Assembly (NCBI GenBank): GCA_015143295.1
Contig: CM026570.1
Location: 28,004,754-28,068,753 of the forward strand
Source: Tetracentron sinense
Taxonomy: Eukaryota; Streptophyta; Magnoliopsida; Trochodendrales; Trochodendraceae
Direction: 5' to 3'
DNA: 64,000 nt
Shown here: piece by piece, positions 10,257 through 22,239 of the stretch
Layout of the letters: the number at the start of each line of letters is the position of its first letter
Position numbering within the stretch: position 1 is the stretch's first letter
Position numbers and translations under genes: made by a program
Notes under the pieces: model-generated
The model's database searches: none
What the model was told of the DNA's origin: nothing
The model's input: the letters and a program-made list of their open reading frames with translations, nothing else

Positions 10257-10270
10257 TTGCCTATAAAAGG
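10257..10270 (+). promoter_or_regulatory. TATA box of the solo LTR
   Basis: 'tgcctataaaaggg' is followed about 30 bases later by 'ttacaaaccctttgtg'. It is the best core-promoter match among the gypsy LTRs here and marks the U3/R border by alignment in the others. Confidence 0.6.
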
Positions 10271-11213
10271 GCTGGGTTCATGCCTTAGGGTTTTACAAAC
10301 CCTTTGTGCATTGTTTTTGAGGGATTTAAAGAAGAGAAGGAGGAGAGGTCCTTGGTGATCGTTCAAGCTTGTGGAAGATCAAGTTCTTCCTTTCCATTTG
10401 GTGTTTTCCAACCAAGAACTCACTGTTCTTGCTTGTTCCAGCCATTGGGAGTCAAACTCATTGATTTCTCTAAGGTAGATACACTCTACTACAATCTTGC
10501 AATCCTACTAGTTACTAATTATGATTCTTCTTATCTATGCCCTATCTATATGTATTGGTTTTATGTATGAAAAGGTGTGATTATATACTTGGATGAAGGT
10601 TACTATTATGATGCACTCTAAGTGTTTGATAAAATACCTCTAAGGGATTCTATGCTTAAATAAGATGATTTCTCTTATTAAGTGCATATGCTCGCATGTC
10701 TCGCATAAACCGATGGTTTCCATGGATTTCTCCAAGTACAAACAAAGGTTTTTCACGAAAAGACTAATAATGAATGATTCTAAGTAACTCTATGATTTCT
10801 CTAAGATCGTTTCACAAGCTCTAAGGATCATACCATGCTCACAAGGAAACTCTATGATAATGCTCTAAGATCGTCTCACAAGCTCCACGGATCACAATGA
10901 AATGCTCTAAGATCTCTAAGGTTATGCTCTATGGAAATGCTCTAAGGTTATTGCTCTATGCTCTATGTCTCTACGGATCATAATGACTCTAAGTAACTCC
11001 ATGAACTCACAAGAACTCATAAGGCTATGATTATCGATTGACTCACACGGTTACAGTTTTGGTTTCGAATATTATCTCACATACGTTTTCACGGTTTCCA
11101 TGCTTTAAGGAATTTACGGCTTTCATTCTCCATGTCTTGTATGCTCCATGCCTAACCGCTTTATTGTTATTAGTTTGTATACACTGAGTATTCCATGCTC
11201 AGTCGATATTGTT

Positions 11214-11358
11214 ATGATCGGCAGGTGCTCGGGTTCCATTCGATTTGTGTGGTGAAGAACCTTGGGTCGAGGAAGAGTACCGTGACCCGGAGCCTTCCAT
11301 GGATCACTATCATGACAATGGTGCTTTAGATAGGAGTCGTGACTTCGATTTCTGTTGA
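11214..11358 (+). CDS. Acidic ORF counterpart in the solo LTR
   Basis: The open stretch contains PFDLC and EEPWVEEEY, and ends DRSRDFDFC before a stop. It follows the same inverted repeat. The core is the same as in A, B and E although the flanking DNA is strongly diverged and the middle differs in length. The start is less clear here than in A, B and D. It is evidence that the conserved unit spans at least two LTR families. Confidence 0.4.
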
Positions 11359-11727
11359 TCGACCGACTTAGAACTTGTGTCTTTTGTTATGTGAGTATGG
11401 GGTTTGTCCACTCCACTTTTGGGTTTCTCACACATGTATACTTGTTGGTTCTTACTTGAGCCAAGTTATAGGAGTATTCATTTTGCTTCCGCTATGTTTA
11501 GTATTTTATTTTTCCGCTGTGCATTGTATTTCGTTTCCGCTATGTATATTCAGGTACTCTGACAGGTTTCCACGTGTGCCTTATGTATCATACTGGAGGT
11601 ATGATATGGCGGTCACGAGTCAAAGTATCCTTAACTCCTAGGGGGTATTTTGGGTCGCGACAGAATATGTATTGAGTGAATTGCGAAAATTGTACTAAAT
11701 GCGTATCCAAGTTAGACTCATGTTGTA

Positions 11728-13041
11728 TTGTCGTTCTCAGGAGAAATCATTAGACGCAATACCCGGGGTCTCGGGTACAACACGAGGGGCAATGGAGGTG
11801 ATGCTCCATCGGGTCATGATCAACCCGGCTTTGCCCAAGCATTTGCATCCATGGCCGAGACTTTGGCTATGTTGGCGGCAAGGCAACCGGCCACTCCGCC
11901 TAATGCGGCACTTATACCGGCTCCTCCTAACCGAGCCCAAGCGGGGATAGAAGCTTTCCGGAGGATGAGGCCTCCAACTTTTTGTGGAAGCATTGATCCA
12001 CTTGTCGCCGAGGGTTGGATTCGGCAACTTGAGAAGATATTCTCGGTATTGGCACCTACGGAAGTAGAGAGGGTCACATGGGCTGCCTTTATGCTTGAAG
12101 GCGAGGCCGACCATTGGTGGAAGTCTGCACTTCGGACCCGAGAGTTGACCCGGCAAGGCCAAGAATGGACATGGGGAGAATTCTTGGACGTTTTCTACAA
12201 GAAGTACTTTCCGGTTGGGATGAAAGAAAAGAAAGAAATTGAATTTATTACCTTGGAGCAAGGTAATATGTCTGTAGCGGCTTACGAAGCCAAGTTCTCA
12301 GAGCTATCTCGATTTGCTCCACACATGATAGCTACCGAGGCTATGAAGGACCGGAAATTCGAGAGGGGGTTGAAGGCCTACCTCAAGGATTGTGTCTCAA
12401 TGTTCCGACATGAGACATATTCAGAAGTTGTGGACAAGGCGTTGTTGGCCGAGTCGAATTCTGAAGAGTTCTTTAAGAGAAGAGGAATAGAAAAGGGATA
12501 GTCTAGTAGTTCAGGGGAGAAGAGAGCTAGGACTATGTCTTATCAGTCCGCAGGGCCGGCTCAGTCACAGAGGAGGTACTCGGCACCACAGGCTCCTCGC
12601 CCTTGTGCTCCACCGGCTTTTCGCCCGGCTACCTCGTATGCTCCTCGCCCCGCAGTGACTCAGGCTACGGGTTATACTCCTCCCACTTATTCACATGATG
12701 TCTGCAACCTTTGTGGAAGGAGGCATCCAGCAGGGGAATGTCGGAAGGCTACAGGAGGCTGTTTTCATTGTGGCGACCAGGGCCACATGATTCGGGATTG
12801 TCCCCGATGTCGATTGCCAGCTCAGTCTTCGGGGAGCAGGCCCCCGATTAGGCAGACATCTCAGCCTAGCTCTTCTCAGGCTTCAAGGGCCTCACAGTCT
12901 ACCCGGCCTCCTCGCCAGCCACTCAGGGCCGAGTCTTCGCCCTATCGGAGAGAGACGCACGTGCATCCGACGATGTCGTGCAAGGTACGCAAAAAAATTC
13001 TAGTGTCTAAGTTGTGTAAATTTCTATGGTTTATTATGTGA
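11728..13041 (+). pseudogene. gag region of gypsy B
   Basis: A capsid-like domain lies in the first 770 bases, with the retrotransposon gag signature EADHWWKS, a TWGEFLDVFYKKYFP block and KFERGLK. A Pro/Ser/Arg-rich linker follows, then two zinc knuckles at about 12703-12741 (CX2CX3HX4C) and 12760-12801 (CX2CX4HX4C, the canonical form) that would bind RNA. This is the structural protein of the virus-like particle. The order and motifs match the gag of D at 56532-57746. Treated as a fossil; broken. Confidence 0.85.
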
Positions 13042-13126
13042 TTAACTAAGGGTTACCTATGTATGATGCTTGTTGTTGTTTGAAATCTACTAATAGTAGC
13101 TACTTAATCGCACAGGCGCTTTATTA

Positions 13127-16100
13127 GTGAACGAGTGTCTCGCCCGAGTGTTGATCGACACAGGATCCACTCACTCCTTTGTGTCACCTAGTTTCGTGAA
13201 GGGATTTTTGACTGAGGCTATTCCGTTAGAGCGGGAGTTGACCATTGCAACTCCACTCGGTAAGTCAGTTGACACGAACAAGATATTCAGAGATTGTGTG
13301 GTTCAAGTAGGGGAGAATGAACTAGTGGCCGATCTTATCATTTTGGATTTCCAAGATTTAGACTTTGACGTCATTCTTGGTATGGATTGGTTGGCAAACC
13401 ATCACGGGCATGTTGCGTGTTTTGAAAAGATGGTGAATTTCAAGCCGGAAGGGGGTAAGCCTTTTCACTTCCGAGGATTAAGAGAGAGGGACATTGCTCG
13501 CCTCACAGCCTTGAGTATAGCACACCCAGAAGCACAAAACTCATCGGCTATTCCAGTTGTGAGTGAGTTCTTAGATGTGTTCCCGGAAGAACTTCTCGGA
13601 TTACCTCCTGATAGAGAGATCGAATTCGCTATAGAGCTTGCTCCGGGTACCGCTCCGATTTCAAGGGCACCATATAGAATGGCCCCTATAGAGCTTGAAG
13701 AATTAAAGAAACAGATTGAGGAGTTACAACAACTTGGTTTCATCTAACCAAGTGTCTCGCCGTGGGGAGCTCCGGTTCTCTTTGTGAAGAAGAAGGACGG
13801 GTCTATGAGGATGTATATAGACTACCGTCAGTTGAACAAGGTAACTATCAAGAATCGTTATCCCTTGCCAAGGATAGACGACTTATTTGACCAACTGAAG
13901 GGAGCGAGATTCTTCTCCAAAATTGATCTTAGATCGGGGTATCACCAATTAAGGATCAAGGCGGAAGATGTTCAGAAGACGGCTTTCAGGACTCGGTATG
14001 GGCATTACGAGTTCCTTGTCATGCCTTTTGGGCTGACGAATGCACCGGCGGCATTCATGGATTTGATGAACCGGGTGTTTCGATCTTACTTGGATCGATG
14101 CGTGATTGCATTCATTGATGACATTTTGGTGTATTCCCAGACACGGGAAGATCACGCACGAGACCTCCGCCTTGCTCTGGAGATGTTGAGAGAGCATAGG
14201 CTATATGCCAAATTGAGTAAGTGCGAGTTCTGGCTAGAGAAGGTCGCATTTCTTGGACACGTGGTGTCGGCCGAGGGCATTTCTGTAGATCCAGCCAAGG
14301 TTGAGGCAGTCATGAGTTGGGAGAGGCCCAAGAGCGTCACGGAGATACGTAGTTTCCTCGGATTGGCAGGCTACTACCGGAGATTTGTGGAGGGATTCTC
14401 CAGTTTGGCTGCACCTCTCACCTACTTGACAAGAAAAAGTGCAAAGTTCAGTTGGAGTGACCGATGTGAAGTAAGTTTCCAAGAGTTGAAGAAACGCCTC
14501 ACCACAGCCCCTGTCCTTACTGTGCCATCTGGACCTTTTGGGTATGAGGTGTATAGTGATGCCTCGCACGTCGGACTTGCGTGTGTCCTAATACAACACA
14601 AGAAAGTCATTGCCTATGCATCAAGGCAGTTGAAAGAGCATGAAAAGAACTACCCCACTCACGACTTGGAGCTTGTGGCGGTCGTGTTTGCACTCAAAAT
14701 TTGGCGACATTATCTGTATGGGGTGGAGTTCTATGTGTACACGGACCACAAGAGCCTCAAATATCTCTTTTCCCAAAAAGAGCTCAATTTGCGACAACGG
14801 CATTGGATTGAGTTCTTAAAAGACTATGAGTGCACGATCCAATATTACCTGGGAAAAGCAAATGTGGTGGCAGACGCTTTGAGTAGGAAACCATCGGGGT
14901 TGTTGGCTCACATGTTGGTGCGGGAATGGAGACTGTTAGACGATTTGGCAAATCTGGACATCAGTGTGAATGATTCTGTCCGCAGTCTTGTTTTGGCAAA
15001 TGTTACGGTTCGGCCGTACCTTATAGATTTGATCCAGGAGTACCAGGCCACGGATACTGACTTGTTGGCTTTTCGGGACAAGGAAATTGCCAAGGGTAGT
15101 ACGGACTTCTCTCTCAATAGCCGGGGTGCTATTACATTCAAGGAAAGACTTTGTGTCCCAGCCAATGCAGACCTTCGAAGAGAGATCATGGATGAAGCTC
15201 ACCGTTCAAAGTACACAGTGCATCCTGGGGGTACGAAGATGTACCGGAACCTCAAGAGTCACTTTTGGTGGCGAAACATGAAGAGGGAGGTTGCGGAGTA
15301 TGTGGCACGGTGTTTGGTGTGCCAACAGGTGAAAGCGGAGCATTTGAGACCGGCGGGTCTTTTGCAGTCTCTCCCTATTCCCGAGTGGAAATGGGAACAT
15401 ATCTCTATGGACTTTATCGTGGGATTGCCGAAGACGGTCAAGAAGACCGATGCTATATGGGTAGTTATTGATAGACTCACGAAGTCTGCTCATTTGTTAC
15501 CGTACCGGACTACATTCAACTCCAATCAGTTAGCGGCGCTATACATCAAGGAAATAGTCCGATTGCATGGGGTGCCAGTGAGTATTGTGTCGGATAGAGA
15601 CCCAAGATTCACATCCAGGTTCTGGAAAAGCTTTCAGGATGCTATGGGTTCCCGACTAGACTTTAGCACGGCTTTCCACCCACAAACCGACGGGCAAACA
15701 GAGAGGGTGAATCAAGTGATAGAAGACATGCTCCGAGCTTGTATGTTGGATTTTAAAGGAAGTTGGGAGGATCACCTACCTTTGGTGGAATTCGCCTACA
15801 ATAACAGTTATCAAGCAAGCATACAAATGGCACCTTTTGAAGCCTTATATGGAAGAAGTTGTAGATCCCCCTTGTATTGGGATGAGGTTGGAGAAAGAAA
15901 GATTTTGGGCCCCGAGTTGATTGAACGAACCGCGGATAGGGTCAAGCTTATACGGGAGAGGTTGAAGACCGTACGGACAGACAGAAAAGCTATGCCGACA
16001 ACCGAAGGAGGGATCTTGAATTCCGAGTCGGTGACTTTGTGTTTATCAAGATTTCACCGACCAAGGGTGTTATGCGATTCGAGAAAAGAGGCAAGCTTAG

Positions 16101-16446
16101 CCCGAGATATGTGGGTCCATTCGAGATCATTACTCGAGTCGGTGAAGTTGCTTACCGTGTTGCTTTGCCCCGCTCACATGGCGGCGGTCCACAACGTGTT
16201 TCATATCTCCCAGCTTCGGAAGTACATCCCGGATCCTTCTCACGTCATCGAGCTTGATCCGGTTGAGATTCGAGAGGATCTCACTTTGGTTGAGAAGCTG
16301 GTTCATATTTTGGATCAAAGAGACCAAGTACTTCGCAATAAGACTATTCCGCTAGTCCTCGTGCAATAGCAACATCATGCACGAGAAGAAGCCACGTGGG
16401 AGCGTGAAGCTGAAGTCAAAGCAAAGTATCCCAAGTTGTTTGAATA
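13127..16446 (+). pseudogene. pol region of gypsy B (PR-RT-RH-IN-chromodomain)
   Basis: Domains in order. Aspartic protease has its LIDTGSTHSFVS motif around 13151-13186. Reverse transcriptase runs at about 13570-14300 with FIDDILVYS at 14111. RNase H runs at about 14530-14900 with YSDASHVGL and [11 protein letters not shown]. The integrase zinc finger (H-H-C-C) is at about 15200-15340. The integrase core has [11 protein letters not shown] near 15405, [12 protein letters not shown] near 15590 and [13 protein letters not shown] near 15690. A chromodomain-like end ([13 protein letters not shown] ... ATWERE) is at about 16220-16445. This order and the chromodomain place it with chromoviruses, whose integrase tail is thought to guide insertion into heterochromatin, in keeping with this window. 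Much of it is still open, in line with its youth, but it is broken. Confidence 0.9.
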
Positions 16447-16524
16447 GACTTGTGCATATGGCTTATAATTTTGTTTTGATTTTGAGCATGTATGTATCGT
16501 CCAAATTTCAGGGACGAAATTTTT

Positions 16525-16539
16525 GTAAGGGGGGGAGAA
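16525..16539 (+). other. Polypurine tract of B
   Basis: 'gtaagggggggagaa' lies directly before the TG of the 3' LTR. This is the plus-strand primer site. The same tract precedes the middle LTR of D near 60404-60418. Confidence 0.9.
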
Positions 16540-18876
16540 TGTAGCACCCCAGACTTTTCCATCTTTAAATGAATAGGCATTTCGTAGTTAAACGGCCTTC
16601 CGTGTAATCTAATTAATAAATAAAAGAGAAATCGGAAATTTTGAAACGTCAGAAATGTTCATTTTCGAAAGACGAACCCAACGCAAGTTGAATCGTCGAA
16701 ATCGGACGAGCGAGTCAAAAGATATGGCCAAAACAGTCGGGACCAGTAGAGCACCGATCGCTCGGTCCATGGAGCGATCGATCGCTCCAAAACCGATCGA
16801 TCGGAGGCTATCGACTGGTCGAAAAATTTGTATGGGGAGATTTTTCAGAGAGTGAGTTTTTGACCGGTCGATTGGTCAATAACACCGATCGCTCGGTAGG
16901 CAACCGATCGATCAGTCATAACCACCGATCGCTTGGTCTTCATGTTTTTCAGAATTTTCATTAAGGGCTTTTTCATCTTTTGGGGTTTAAACCCTTACCC
17001 ATAAGGGCTTGCCCGAGCCTTTAGGGCTTCATTCACAGCACTTAAGGGATTTTGAGAGATAGAGAGAAAGGAGAAGGGGATTTGCAACTAGGGTTTTCCA
17101 TTGGAGAAGGAATCAAAGGGGTTTAAGAACCCTAGCTCACCCAACTCGTTTTGCTTCAAGTTCAAGTCTCAAGCTCATGTGGGGTTCCCTTCTCAAGCTA
17201 GGGCAGCACTCTCTACGGTATTTTCAAGAGAGTTTCCTACCCAATCAAATATAGTTTGAGTAAGGGCTTTCTTCTTCCAAGTTGGAGTTTAAATCAAGGT
17301 CTACACCAAGATCAAGCTTCGATTCAAGGTTAGTACACTCTACTAACTTTCTTTAGCAATAATCTAGTTTTTCCCCTTCGACATTATGATGTTGGTCTTG
17401 TATCTTCCCTTACTTGAAATGTGCTATACTTCCTAAACCTAAACAAGATAAATGTGAATGTGGGGTTGTATGTATGAATGGTGGATGTAGAGGCGATTGG
17501 ATGCCGTTGGACGTGGTGAAATGTGGGTATGGAAAATGGTGGAAGGGCACTCTATGAATAATGAACATACTTGGATGTTGTGTTGGAAATTTATGCGCTA
17601 AAAAGGGGAAATAAAACTACTAAAATGTTGCACACCGGATGTTTGATAATATGCCTAAACCAAGAATAAATGAAATTGATAAAGGAAATGGATGTAAGCT
17701 TGATGTAATTATTCTTGTAAATGATGACTTGACCAAATGCCATGTTGATCACCTAAATGCTTACATGTTATACTATGAATTGAAATATGATGTGATATCC
17801 CTTTTGTTACACGTGTCCCCATGATTGTCACTATTGGCACGCACACGAGTACACATGCATGCATGAAACCGGGTTTTCCAAGATTGTATTTATACATGTT
17901 GAATCAACAACAAAACAAGAACATGACAAGGAGGTTGGTAGCCCAAGGAAGGGTGCTAGCCTCTGGCTCACAAGAGAAATGGAACAAGAACATGACAAGG
18001 AGGTTGGTAGCCCAAGGAAGGGTGCTAGCCTCTGGCTCACAAGAGAAATGGAACAAGAACATGACAAGGAGGTTGGTAGCCCAAGGAAGGGTGCTAGCTT
18101 CTGGCTCACAAGAGAAATGGGACAAGAACATGACAAGAAGGTTGGTAGCCTAAGGAAGGGTGCTAGCCTCTGGCTCACAAGTATACAAGTCAAGAACAAA
18201 TCAAGACATGAAATACAAGACAAGACACGACACACATACATGATTTGACCGAGACACGAAAAAGGTTTCCGAGACATGAGTTTTACCGAGGTTTTTGCAT
18301 TCATACACGCATGTCAACATATGGCTATGTATCTTATGCTTTCACTATTGCTTTAAATTAATATCTTGTATTGCTCACTGTTGTTATGCTTTCGCTATTG
18401 TTATGGTTAGTTAGTAGTTTGTACTCGCTGAGTATTCCATGCTCAGCCGTACTTTTATGTCGGCAGGTACTGTGGATGTCCTCGACCCCGAGCCTTGGGT
18501 CGAGGAGGAGTATGTAGAGGAGAGGGAGCCACCTATCCCATGGTAGTCTCTGGAGGATGGGGACTTGGAGGTGTGGCCATACCTCGACCACTGTTGAGAG
18601 GAGAGGGTTAGAGAGTTCCTTTTGTATTTTGATAGGTGGGCATGTCCACCTTTACTTTGATTGTATTTGGTATATGTTAACTTGGAATACTATTTGGAGT
18701 TATAGAAGAAAAGAAAAAGTTGGCTTATGCTTCCGCACTTATGTTTAGTTTCCGCGCTCTGATTATCATTGTATTATATTATGTTTAGCCTCTTGCATTA
18801 CAGGATGGTTTGACAGGTACACGTAGCCACCTCTAAAGTATCCCTTAACTCCTAGGGGGTATTTTGGGGCACAACA
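16540..18876 (+). repeat. 3' LTR of gypsy B
   Basis: 2337 bp, the same length as the 5' LTR, about 98.5 percent identical by eye. It repeats all landmarks at an offset of 9334: palindrome cluster 16753-16938, hairpin array 17916-18184, inverted repeat 18428-18446 and acidic ORF region 18457-18597. Confidence 0.95.
17916..18184 (+). repeat. 69-bp tandem hairpin array in B 3' LTR
   Basis: Four units at 69-bp spacing, matching 8582-8850. Confidence 0.85.
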
Positions 18877-19228
18877 GATATGATTTTCCGGTTCCTTGTA
18901 AACCTAATATTGTTCGAAGCCTCTAGAGTACTGGTTGGGCACCATACTTCATCATGGCTTGCACATGTGTAGTTCTATGAGATAGTGTGATGAATCTCAT
19001 TTACAGAGAGTGGTGACTCTTGACTAACATGTGAGTATATGTAGCAAGTACATAATACTGAACGGGGTCACTAGTGGATACCCTATGGAATACACTGTCA
19101 GATTGTATTTGGGTTATCCATTTGACAAATTTTCCTTAGACCTGAGAGGTTAACATCTTCTCAGACATTTGTCTATATGGCTTTGATGTGCCAATCGGCA
19201 ATGTCCAATACACATGACTAACTCCGGG

Positions 19229-20574
19229 CAAGCTTCTAAATGTCGATATCGCTCGACATGTCGAGCCGTGGAAAAAAGATATATCAAATATATATCGTTT
19301 ATCGTTGATATTTGAAAAAAATTGTAAAAAAATGGGACAAAAACATGAAATTTTGTAGTGAAACTTCAGGAAATATTAAAATAGATGTTAATACACTTTT
19401 TAGAATAAAAACATTTTAAAAAATAACAATGTACATAAAAGATGCAATGAGAATAGAGCAAAGATGTGCGTTGACAAGTGACGATAATGTATGATTGATT
19501 TATGTTTCATTCATTATTGAATAGCATGTGTTAGTGAATCTTAACCATAGTTAAAGGGAATTAAAAGGGTTAATTTTTTAATTTTTTTTTCTAAAAACCA
19601 AGATTAAATGCTTTAACCCTAAGGATTTAGTGAATCTTAGTCACAATTAAAGGGAGTTAAAAGAGACTTTTAATTTTCTATTTTTTTTTTCTAATAGATG
19701 CTTTAACCATAAGGGTTAGTGAATCTTAACCATGGTTAAAGGGAGTTGAAAGAGATGTTATTTTTTTTTTAAATCAAGGGTAGATGCTTTAACCTTAAGG
19801 GTTACTGAATCTTAACCACAATTAAAAGAGTTAAAAGGAGATAAATTAACCACATGGGCTAAAACTTGTTAACCATAGTTCAAGGACAGTTAAAGGGGCT
19901 TTATGAGTTTATGAAATATCTTAAGGGCATAATAGTCATTTTACTAAAAATTACAAACAAAAGTCTAACAGAACCAAGGGTTTATTGTTGGAAAACCATG
20001 AGCTAATGTGCAAAATGTTTACACATAAAAGTGTATTTGCAAATTAGGAAGAACCTAGCAGTTAATATGTAAAAACCCACTTAAAATTAAATAAAACCTG
20101 ATAACTCATATGAAGAAGGCAGACTCAGACTCGACTCCGAGACGGTGAGCGACGGCGACGGCGACCTCCATGCTCCGGGTATGTTCTTTTTCCTTCATCC
20201 TCTCTTCTTCTTCCTCCTTTTTCCTCTTCTTCCTTCTTTCTCCTCTCCTCTTTTTCCTAGCTTCTTCCTTCTTTCTCCTCTCATCTTTTTATTTTTTTCA
20301 TTTTCTGTTTCAAACAAAGTGAACCCTAATAGGGTTTCACGAAAAAAATATTCCACAAAAAAAAAAAAAAAGGGTTTTCTGTTTGGGCGATATCGGAAGA
20401 TATCACCGATATATCGCCGATATATCTCCGATAGCGCCGATATATCGGTGATATATCGGCGATATCTTTCGATATGCTGTATTTTTTTCAAACATCATAT
20501 AGATGTGTCGGTGATTGGCGATATCGAAATATATCGGCGATATATCGCCGATATTATCGATATTTCGAACCTTG
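19229..20574 (+). mobile_element. hAT-like non-autonomous DNA transposon
   Basis: A 1346-bp insertion in the copia G LTR is flanked by the 8-bp duplication ACTCCGGG (19221-19228 and 20575-20582), as hAT elements make. The ends are inverted: left CAAGCTTCTAAATGTCGATA, right (complement) CAAGGTTCGAAATATCGATA. The subterminal regions are dense in ATATCGG/CGATATAT, especially at 20388-20565, a pattern typical of hAT transposase binding. No transposase is encoded. The interior holds diverged tandem repeats (19530-19860), a GC-rich segment (20105-20185) and a CT-rich tract (20190-20290). The target site is restored exactly when compared with the LTR of F. Confidence 0.85.
19530..19860 (+). repeat. 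Diverged tandem repeat inside the hAT-like element
   Basis: There are three to four copies of a unit of about 95-110 bp built of 'gttagtgaatcttaaccat', 'gttaaagggagttaaaag', a T-run and 'gatgctttaaccctaag'. Copies differ by 15-25 percent by eye. Origin unknown. Confidence 0.7.
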
Positions 20575-22239
20575 ACTCCGGGTACGTTGGGTCATGTACA
20601 CAATGTTTGGAGAAGTGTGTAAACACTCAATAAGGAATCTACAACTCCTTAATTGGAGATAATGATATCAAGGTGATACTTGTTGAACTGAACTGTTAAA
20701 TCCAGTACTGGTGTTTTTCGGTAAAATGGTCTTTATCGAAGTTGATATTTTTAATATGGAAAAGTATATATAAATATATAAGTCAGTTCTTTTCTAATGT
20801 TTCTTCAAAAGTGTTTTGGAGGTTCAGTTCATTGAAAAAGTAATCATGAGAAAGGGTTCTATTCATAAGCTAGGGACTAAGACAGTGGAATTGTTCCAAT
20901 CCCGGAAGCTTACAAGTGATATCGGAATGTGGAAGGATTTATTTGTAAATATATTGTGAGATGGTACTTACAAGCAATTCTCTAATTTCTGGAGGTTAAT
21001 CACATTGTATTAATGGACATTAATTGTGATTGGTGGAAGTCCAAGGACTTAGATAACATTCTATGATCCTAATGGAGTATAGGAAATGTTTCCTAGTAAC
21101 AATGCTTCAACCGAAAAGGTGAAGTACTTGGTCTCACAACCGGAAATAGGAGATCCCTTTAGATCCCACACACAAGGACCTTCTTAAAGTATTTAATTTA
21201 ATTTATAATTAAATTAATTAATTTCTCTAAGTAATCACTATATGGTATAGTGAAGCTCTAAAAGGTGGAATCACATTAGATGTGAAAAACCAAATGGGTA
21301 GGACCCATTGGGAATTATTATAAAAAGAATAATTCTAGTGACCAAGAGGGTTTTGGAAACTCTTTGGGCGTGTGGAGTGGGACCCACTTAGGGTGGGACG
21401 CCCACTTCATGGAGAAAATAATAATTGTTATTATTTATTTAATTAGTTTCTAATAACTAATATCCTTATTGGATAAGGTTTGTTAGAGTTAGTTACTAAT
21501 TAAAGATTCCTTGTTGGACAAGGATTCTATTAGTTTCTTGCTAATCAAGGAATCCTAATTGGATTAGGATAAGGATAAGATTAGTTGGACACTAATGGAT
21601 GAGATTAGTTTCTATTTTGATTATTCCTAATTAATTATGGAGAAACCAAATAGGAAACTAATTGAGGAATGCTTACTGGATAAGGATTAGGAAACTTTGG
21701 TTTCAAGCAACCAATGAAGCCTATAAAAAGGGTGGACGTCCAAGGCTTTAGATATAAGAAAATTTTCCAGAATTTTCCAGATTTGGAAACTTCTCCCCTC
21801 TCCTCAAACCTCACGCCCTCCCCTCTCTCTCCTTGAGGGGTACGGTCACACCCATCTCTCTCTTCTTTTGTCTTCTTGATTGGATCTTGAGGAAAAGAAA
21901 GAATTCATCTTGTTCATCAAAAAAAGGTTCTTGATCAATAAAGATTGGATCTTTATTTCAAGATCATAGAGCTGGAAATTTGGAAGGACCATTAGCTTCC
22001 ATTAGAGAAAGCTTTAAAGGAAAAAGAAGGTTCGTGTGAATCGACAGGAGACTTGACACTTGTGAAGTTTTGCGAGTACTATTCTAACGTGGATTTGACT
22101 TAACAATTTCAAAGTCGCAAAGGTGAATGTTATTCCTACCTTCATTGAATAAAATCAATTAGAATCTTAGTCAGATCTTGGGATTCGATGTATGCCCCCC
22201 AAGAACTGTGTTTCTAAAATTAAAAAGAGGCATACTTTC

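Larger units (their letters stand above)
9786..11662 (+). mobile_element. Solo LTR of a second gypsy family, nested in B leader
   Basis: 1877 bp, TGTAGAGCC...CGCGACA, flanked by the perfect 5-bp duplication GAATA (9781-9785 and 11663-11667). Removing it restores the leader seen in element D. Its sequence differs from the B LTR over most of its length but shares the palindrome cluster (10018-10206), the 19-bp inverted repeat (11184-11202), the acidic ORF region and the terminal 'cctagggggtattttgggtcgcgaca'. It has a clean TATA box (CCTATAAAAGG near 10258). It is the product of recombination between two LTRs after insertion, and must be younger than B. Confidence 0.92.
7206..18876 (+). mobile_element. 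Ty3/gypsy chromovirus element B, full length
   Basis: The element runs from TG at 7206 to CA at 18876 and is flanked by the 5-bp duplication GATAT (7201-7205 and 18877-18881). The two LTRs are both 2337 bp. By eye they differ at about 35 positions (near 1.5 percent), suggesting insertion roughly half a million to a million years ago if a grass-like rate of 1.3e-8 per site per year holds. It has a tRNA-Met primer site, gag with zinc knuckles, protease, RT, RNase H, integrase, a chromodomain-like end and a purine tract. A solo LTR of another family sits in the leader. Looks structurally whole; the coding part has about four or five breaks. Confidence 0.95.
5311..22239 (+). mobile_element. Ty1/copia element G (5'-truncated, nested host)
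   Basis: The 3' portion of a copia-type retrotransposon lies inside the LTR of gypsy E. It comprises a decayed pol tail (5311-7025), a purine tract (GTGGGAGAT) just before 7026, and a 3' LTR that starts TGTTGGACATATATG and ends GCATACTTTCA at 22239. The 5' LTR and leader seen in its relative F (32409-42967) are absent. Gypsy B and a hAT-like element later inserted into its LTR. The internal part is collinear with F over 1715 bases and shares its decay, so the family was probably already non-autonomous. Broken, with many breaks. Confidence 0.8.
7026..22239 (+). repeat. Copia G 3' LTR, split by gypsy B and a hAT-like element
   Basis: The LTR is in three pieces: 7026-7205, 18882-19228 and 20583-22239, about 2.2 kb in all. 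It begins TGTTGG, ends CTTTCA and matches, inverted, both LTRs of F. The pieces join exactly at the target duplications GATAT (gypsy B) and ACTCCGGG (hAT-like). Downstream of the AT-rich middle it has a 'cctataaaaaggg' TATA-like box near 21722 followed by CT-rich sequence, a plausible promoter and start region. Confidence 0.85.

Noticed and set aside
20145-20633. 162-residue open frame with a hydrophobic Phe/Leu-rich middle in the hAT-like element
   Set aside because: The hydrophobic run comes from a CT-rich tract and the tail from ATATCGG repeats; there is no homology signal and no conserved start.
21170-21245. AT-rich palindromic stretch 'aatttaatttataattaaatt' as a replication origin or MITE
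   Set aside because: It is a normal part of the copia LTR, present at the same place in all three LTR copies of F and G.
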